Assembly: GCA_027061995.1 (NCBI GenBank)
Contig: JAMOUT010000101.1
Span: forward strand, 1 to 64,000
Source of the DNA: Candidatus Aminicenantota bacterium
Lineage (GTDB): Bacteria > Acidobacteriota > Aminicenantia > JAMOAD01
Direction of reading: 5' to 3'
Length of the DNA stretch: 64,000 bases
The notes under the pieces are model-generated. The model saw only the letters and a program-made list of their open reading frames with translations. It had not been told where the DNA came from and made no database searches. Position 1 is the first letter of the stretch. Each line of letters starts with the position of its first letter. Made by a program: the position numbers and the translations under genes. Shown one piece after another: positions 62,194 through 64,000 of this stretch.

Positions 62194-62975
62194 TGGCTCA
62201 AAAAGAGAAAAAAACATTTGAAATCGCCGTAGGTATATCCATTTTACTTCATATATTTATTTTCGGATTATTAATAGAAAAGCCATTCGCATCACCGCGA
62301 AAAAAGAAAATCACCTATTATGTTGATTTAATGAATTTTTCTCCGGGAGGAGGGGGGATTAAAAATTCATCAAATTACAAAAAAATCAAACCTATCAAAA
62401 AAAAGCCTGTAAATAAAAAAAAGAAAATATCTATGAAAGAACTTACGGCTGAAAAACAAAAATCTAAAAAGAAAAGGGATTTAACATACTCAAAACCGGT
62501 GAAAAAAATAAAAAAAAGAAGGAATAAAATCAATAAAAGACCTATCAAAAAAAGAAAAATAATAAGGAAAACCCCTCTTGAAGAGGTTTATGAAAAATTC
62601 AAAAAAGAGAAACAGAGTAATGATAATGGTGGAGTGGGTTTCGGAATAGGTTCGGGCAATGGAAATGGTTCCATGATAGGAAATTTTCCGTATGCCTATT
62701 ATATAGAAATTGTAAAAAACAGAGTATCTTCAAACTGGATAACCGCCACAGGCAATTTTACCGTTAGAACGAATTATATTGTTATTGTCAGTTTTACAAT
62801 AATGAAAAACGGGAGAATCAGAGATCTTATCGTTGAAAAAAGCTCCGGTATAGATTCTCTTGATACTTCAGCCTTAAGAGCTGTAAAATACTCCGTTCCT
62901 TTCCCCCCCTTACCGAAATCCTATGATAAAAAAGATTTATCCGTATTTATACAATTTGTCCTAAATAAAAAGTAA
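62193..62975 (+). CDS. TolA/TonB-like energy transducer
   Basis: 260 residues. One N-terminal helix (about 10-30), then a long lysine-rich periplasmic linker (about 58-145) and a Gly-rich stretch ([14 protein letters not shown]), then a TonB C-terminal-type domain (about 165-258; [46 protein letters not shown]). The gene order tolQ-tolR-here-tolB marks it as the TolA equivalent. Because the window has no other ExbBD set, it could also serve TonB receptors; this is an inference. Confidence 0.85.
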   Translation: MAQKEKKTFEIAVGISILLHIFIFGLLIEKPFASPRKKKITYYVDLMNFSPGGGGIKNSSNYKKIKPIKKKPVNKKKKISMKELTAEKQKSKKKRDLTYSKPVKKIKKRRNKINKRPIKKRKIIRKTPLEEVYEKFKKEKQSNDNGGVGFGIGSGNGNGSMIGNFPYAYYIEIVKNRVSSNWITATGNFTVRTNYIVIVSFTIMKNGRIRDLIVEKSSGIDSLDTSALRAVKYSVPFPPLPKSYDKKDLSVFIQFVLNKK

Positions 62976-62989
62976 ATAGAGAGGAAGAA

Positions 62990-64000
62990 ATGAAAAAACA
63001 TATGATAATTATCTTTCTGATTTTCATCTGTCTGATTTTTTTCTGGCAGAGCAAACTGTTTTCCCAAAGAGTCGGGATTACAATTGAAAAAGGTGTGGCT
63101 GCAATATCCGTCGCAACACCTAAGCCTATCTTTAAAACAAAAAAGGATATAGCGATAAAAACGGGAAATTATATTTATGGTGTTTTTAAAGATGATCTCA
63201 GGTTTTCATTGGTTTTCAGTTTGGTTCCCGAAGGATTTACCTCTTATATCCGTCCTTTGAATCCGAAACAGATATTTTTTAAAGATTGGGAATCCATAGG
63301 GGCTAAGATACTTGTTGTAACCGAAGTAAACGAGGACACCGATGATAATATAATTTACTCTATAACAGTATATGATGTAAAAACATCAAAGATGATATTC
63401 GGAAAAAAATACAGGGGAAAAATTAAAAGCGGAAGACTTATAGCTCACAAAGCGGCTGACGAGATGATGATTAATTTCGGAGAAAAGCCGGTTTTTTCCT
63501 CTAAAATAGTATTTGTATCATCAAGAGACGGAAATAAAGAGATTTATATGATGGATTATGACGGTAATAATCAAACAAGACTTACAAAAAACAGATATAT
63601 TGATATATTACCGGCAATCTCTCCCGATAAGAAAAAAATAGCATATACCTCTTACAGAAGCGGAAAACCCGATTTATATATACAATATCTGTATGAGGGC
63701 ATTTTAAAAAAGATTTCAACAGGTGGAGTTAACTATGGCGCTAAATGGAGTTGCGATGGTAAATATCTTGTTTACACATCCTCGAAAAGCGGAAATGCGG
63801 AGATATATATTGCGGATTCCAACGGCTCAAATTCCCAAAAAGTTACTTTTTCAAGATGGGTTGATTCATCTCCCGATCTTTCTCCGAGCAATAATGAGAT
63901 TGCATTAACATCCGATAGAACAGGCTCTCCTCAGATATATGTAATAAACAGAGACGGAACAAACATAAGAAGAATAACTTTTGAAGGAACTTATAATGAT
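62990..64000 (+). CDS. tolB: TolB, partial (runs off the window end)
   Basis: 337 codons are visible, from the ATG at 62990 (GAGGAAG before it) to the window edge with no stop. A signal peptide ([20 protein letters not shown]) is followed by the TolB N-terminal alpha/beta domain ([15 protein letters not shown]) and beta-propeller blades with [63 protein letters not shown] and [26 protein letters not shown]. TolB is periplasmic and links TolA and Pal during outer-membrane constriction. Pal is expected just downstream, outside this window. Confidence 0.95.
   Translation, partial: MKKHMIIIFLIFICLIFFWQSKLFSQRVGITIEKGVAAISVATPKPIFKTKKDIAIKTGNYIYGVFKDDLRFSLVFSLVPEGFTSYIRPLNPKQIFFKDWESIGAKILVVTEVNEDTDDNIIYSITVYDVKTSKMIFGKKYRGKIKSGRLIAHKAADEMMINFGEKPVFSSKIVFVSSRDGNKEIYMMDYDGNNQTRLTKNRYIDILPAISPDKKKIAYTSYRSGKPDLYIQYLYEGILKKISTGGVNYGAKWSCDGKYLVYTSSKSGNAEIYIADSNGSNSQKVTFSRWVDSSPDLSPSNNEIALTSDRTGSPQIYVINRDGTNIRRITFEGTYND

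Noticed and set aside
1-64000. CRISPR arrays, insertion sequences, phage or rRNA genes
   Set aside because: I looked for regularly spaced direct repeats, transposase or integrase motifs and rRNA landmarks on both strands and saw none; the window reads as ordinary chromosome.

Overview
The window is AT-rich bacterial chromosome from a Gram-negative, probably anaerobic organism. The double membrane is shown by LptD, a Tol system (tolQRA and the start of tolB), a TonB-dependent receptor and an alpha-2-macroglobulin/PBP1C pair. Anaerobic amino-acid or amine fermentation is suggested by a tungsten-type aldehyde ferredoxin oxidoreductase with its pterin synthase genes (moaD, moaE), glutamate dehydrogenase, a class III aminotransferase and two sodium-coupled transporters (NSS and SSS). 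The TonB receptor with an N-terminal carboxypeptidase-regulatory-like domain and the PDZ/PAS kinases resemble those of Acidobacteriota or Aminicenantota-type lineages. The phylum is an inference and I do not assign it firmly.

Layout. 198-1717: NSS transporter with a tiny MetS-like subunit. 2064-13430: a tightly packed plus-strand operon (inactive-looking M64 peptidase homologue, small beta-barrel, PilZ-GT2 polysaccharide synthase, membrane-anchored pseudo-deacetylase with three SPOR-like repeats, and a 1538-residue TPR/pseudo-deacetylase/beta-barrel protein). It is followed on the minus strand by an intact polysaccharide deacetylase and a GH18-like protein. 15548-17907: tRNA-Gly(CCC), bactofilin, LipM-like octanoyltransferase and a stand-alone PgaB C-terminal-like (GHL13) protein. 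Taken together, 2064-17907 looks like a rearranged PNAG-like exopolysaccharide locus, and it is the best candidate here for an undescribed system.

18041-31748: gdhA, then a minus-strand operon of alpha-2-macroglobulin, PBP1C, an isoprenylcysteine-methyltransferase-like protein and a beta-propeller, then lptD and rpsU. 31860-42093: a translation/transcription operon (nusA, infB, DUF503, rbfA, nrnA), then moaD-moaE-glnA, divergent rmuC, and mgtE-recO.

42196-52849: a minus-strand catabolic operon led by a MerR-XRE-cupin regulator, then SSS symporter, small membrane partner, TonB receptor, class III aminotransferase, an exported GyrI/BPL_N protein, a nitrilase-family amidase and the aldehyde oxidoreductase. 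It plausibly degrades an amine or omega-amino acid. 53132-60652: a hybrid histidine kinase with a possible coupled leader peptide, trmD, a PDZ/GAF/PAS kinase and an outer-membrane-like protein. 61027-64000: the tol operon, cut by the window end inside tolB.

Promoters are unusually readable: many perfect or near-perfect sigma-70 boxes with 16-17 bp spacers. Several place the predicted transcription start on or within a few bases of the start codon, which suggests leaderless or near-leaderless mRNAs for the first genes of several operons, while internal genes carry clear Shine-Dalgarno sequences. I saw no CRISPR array, insertion sequence, prophage or rRNA gene.
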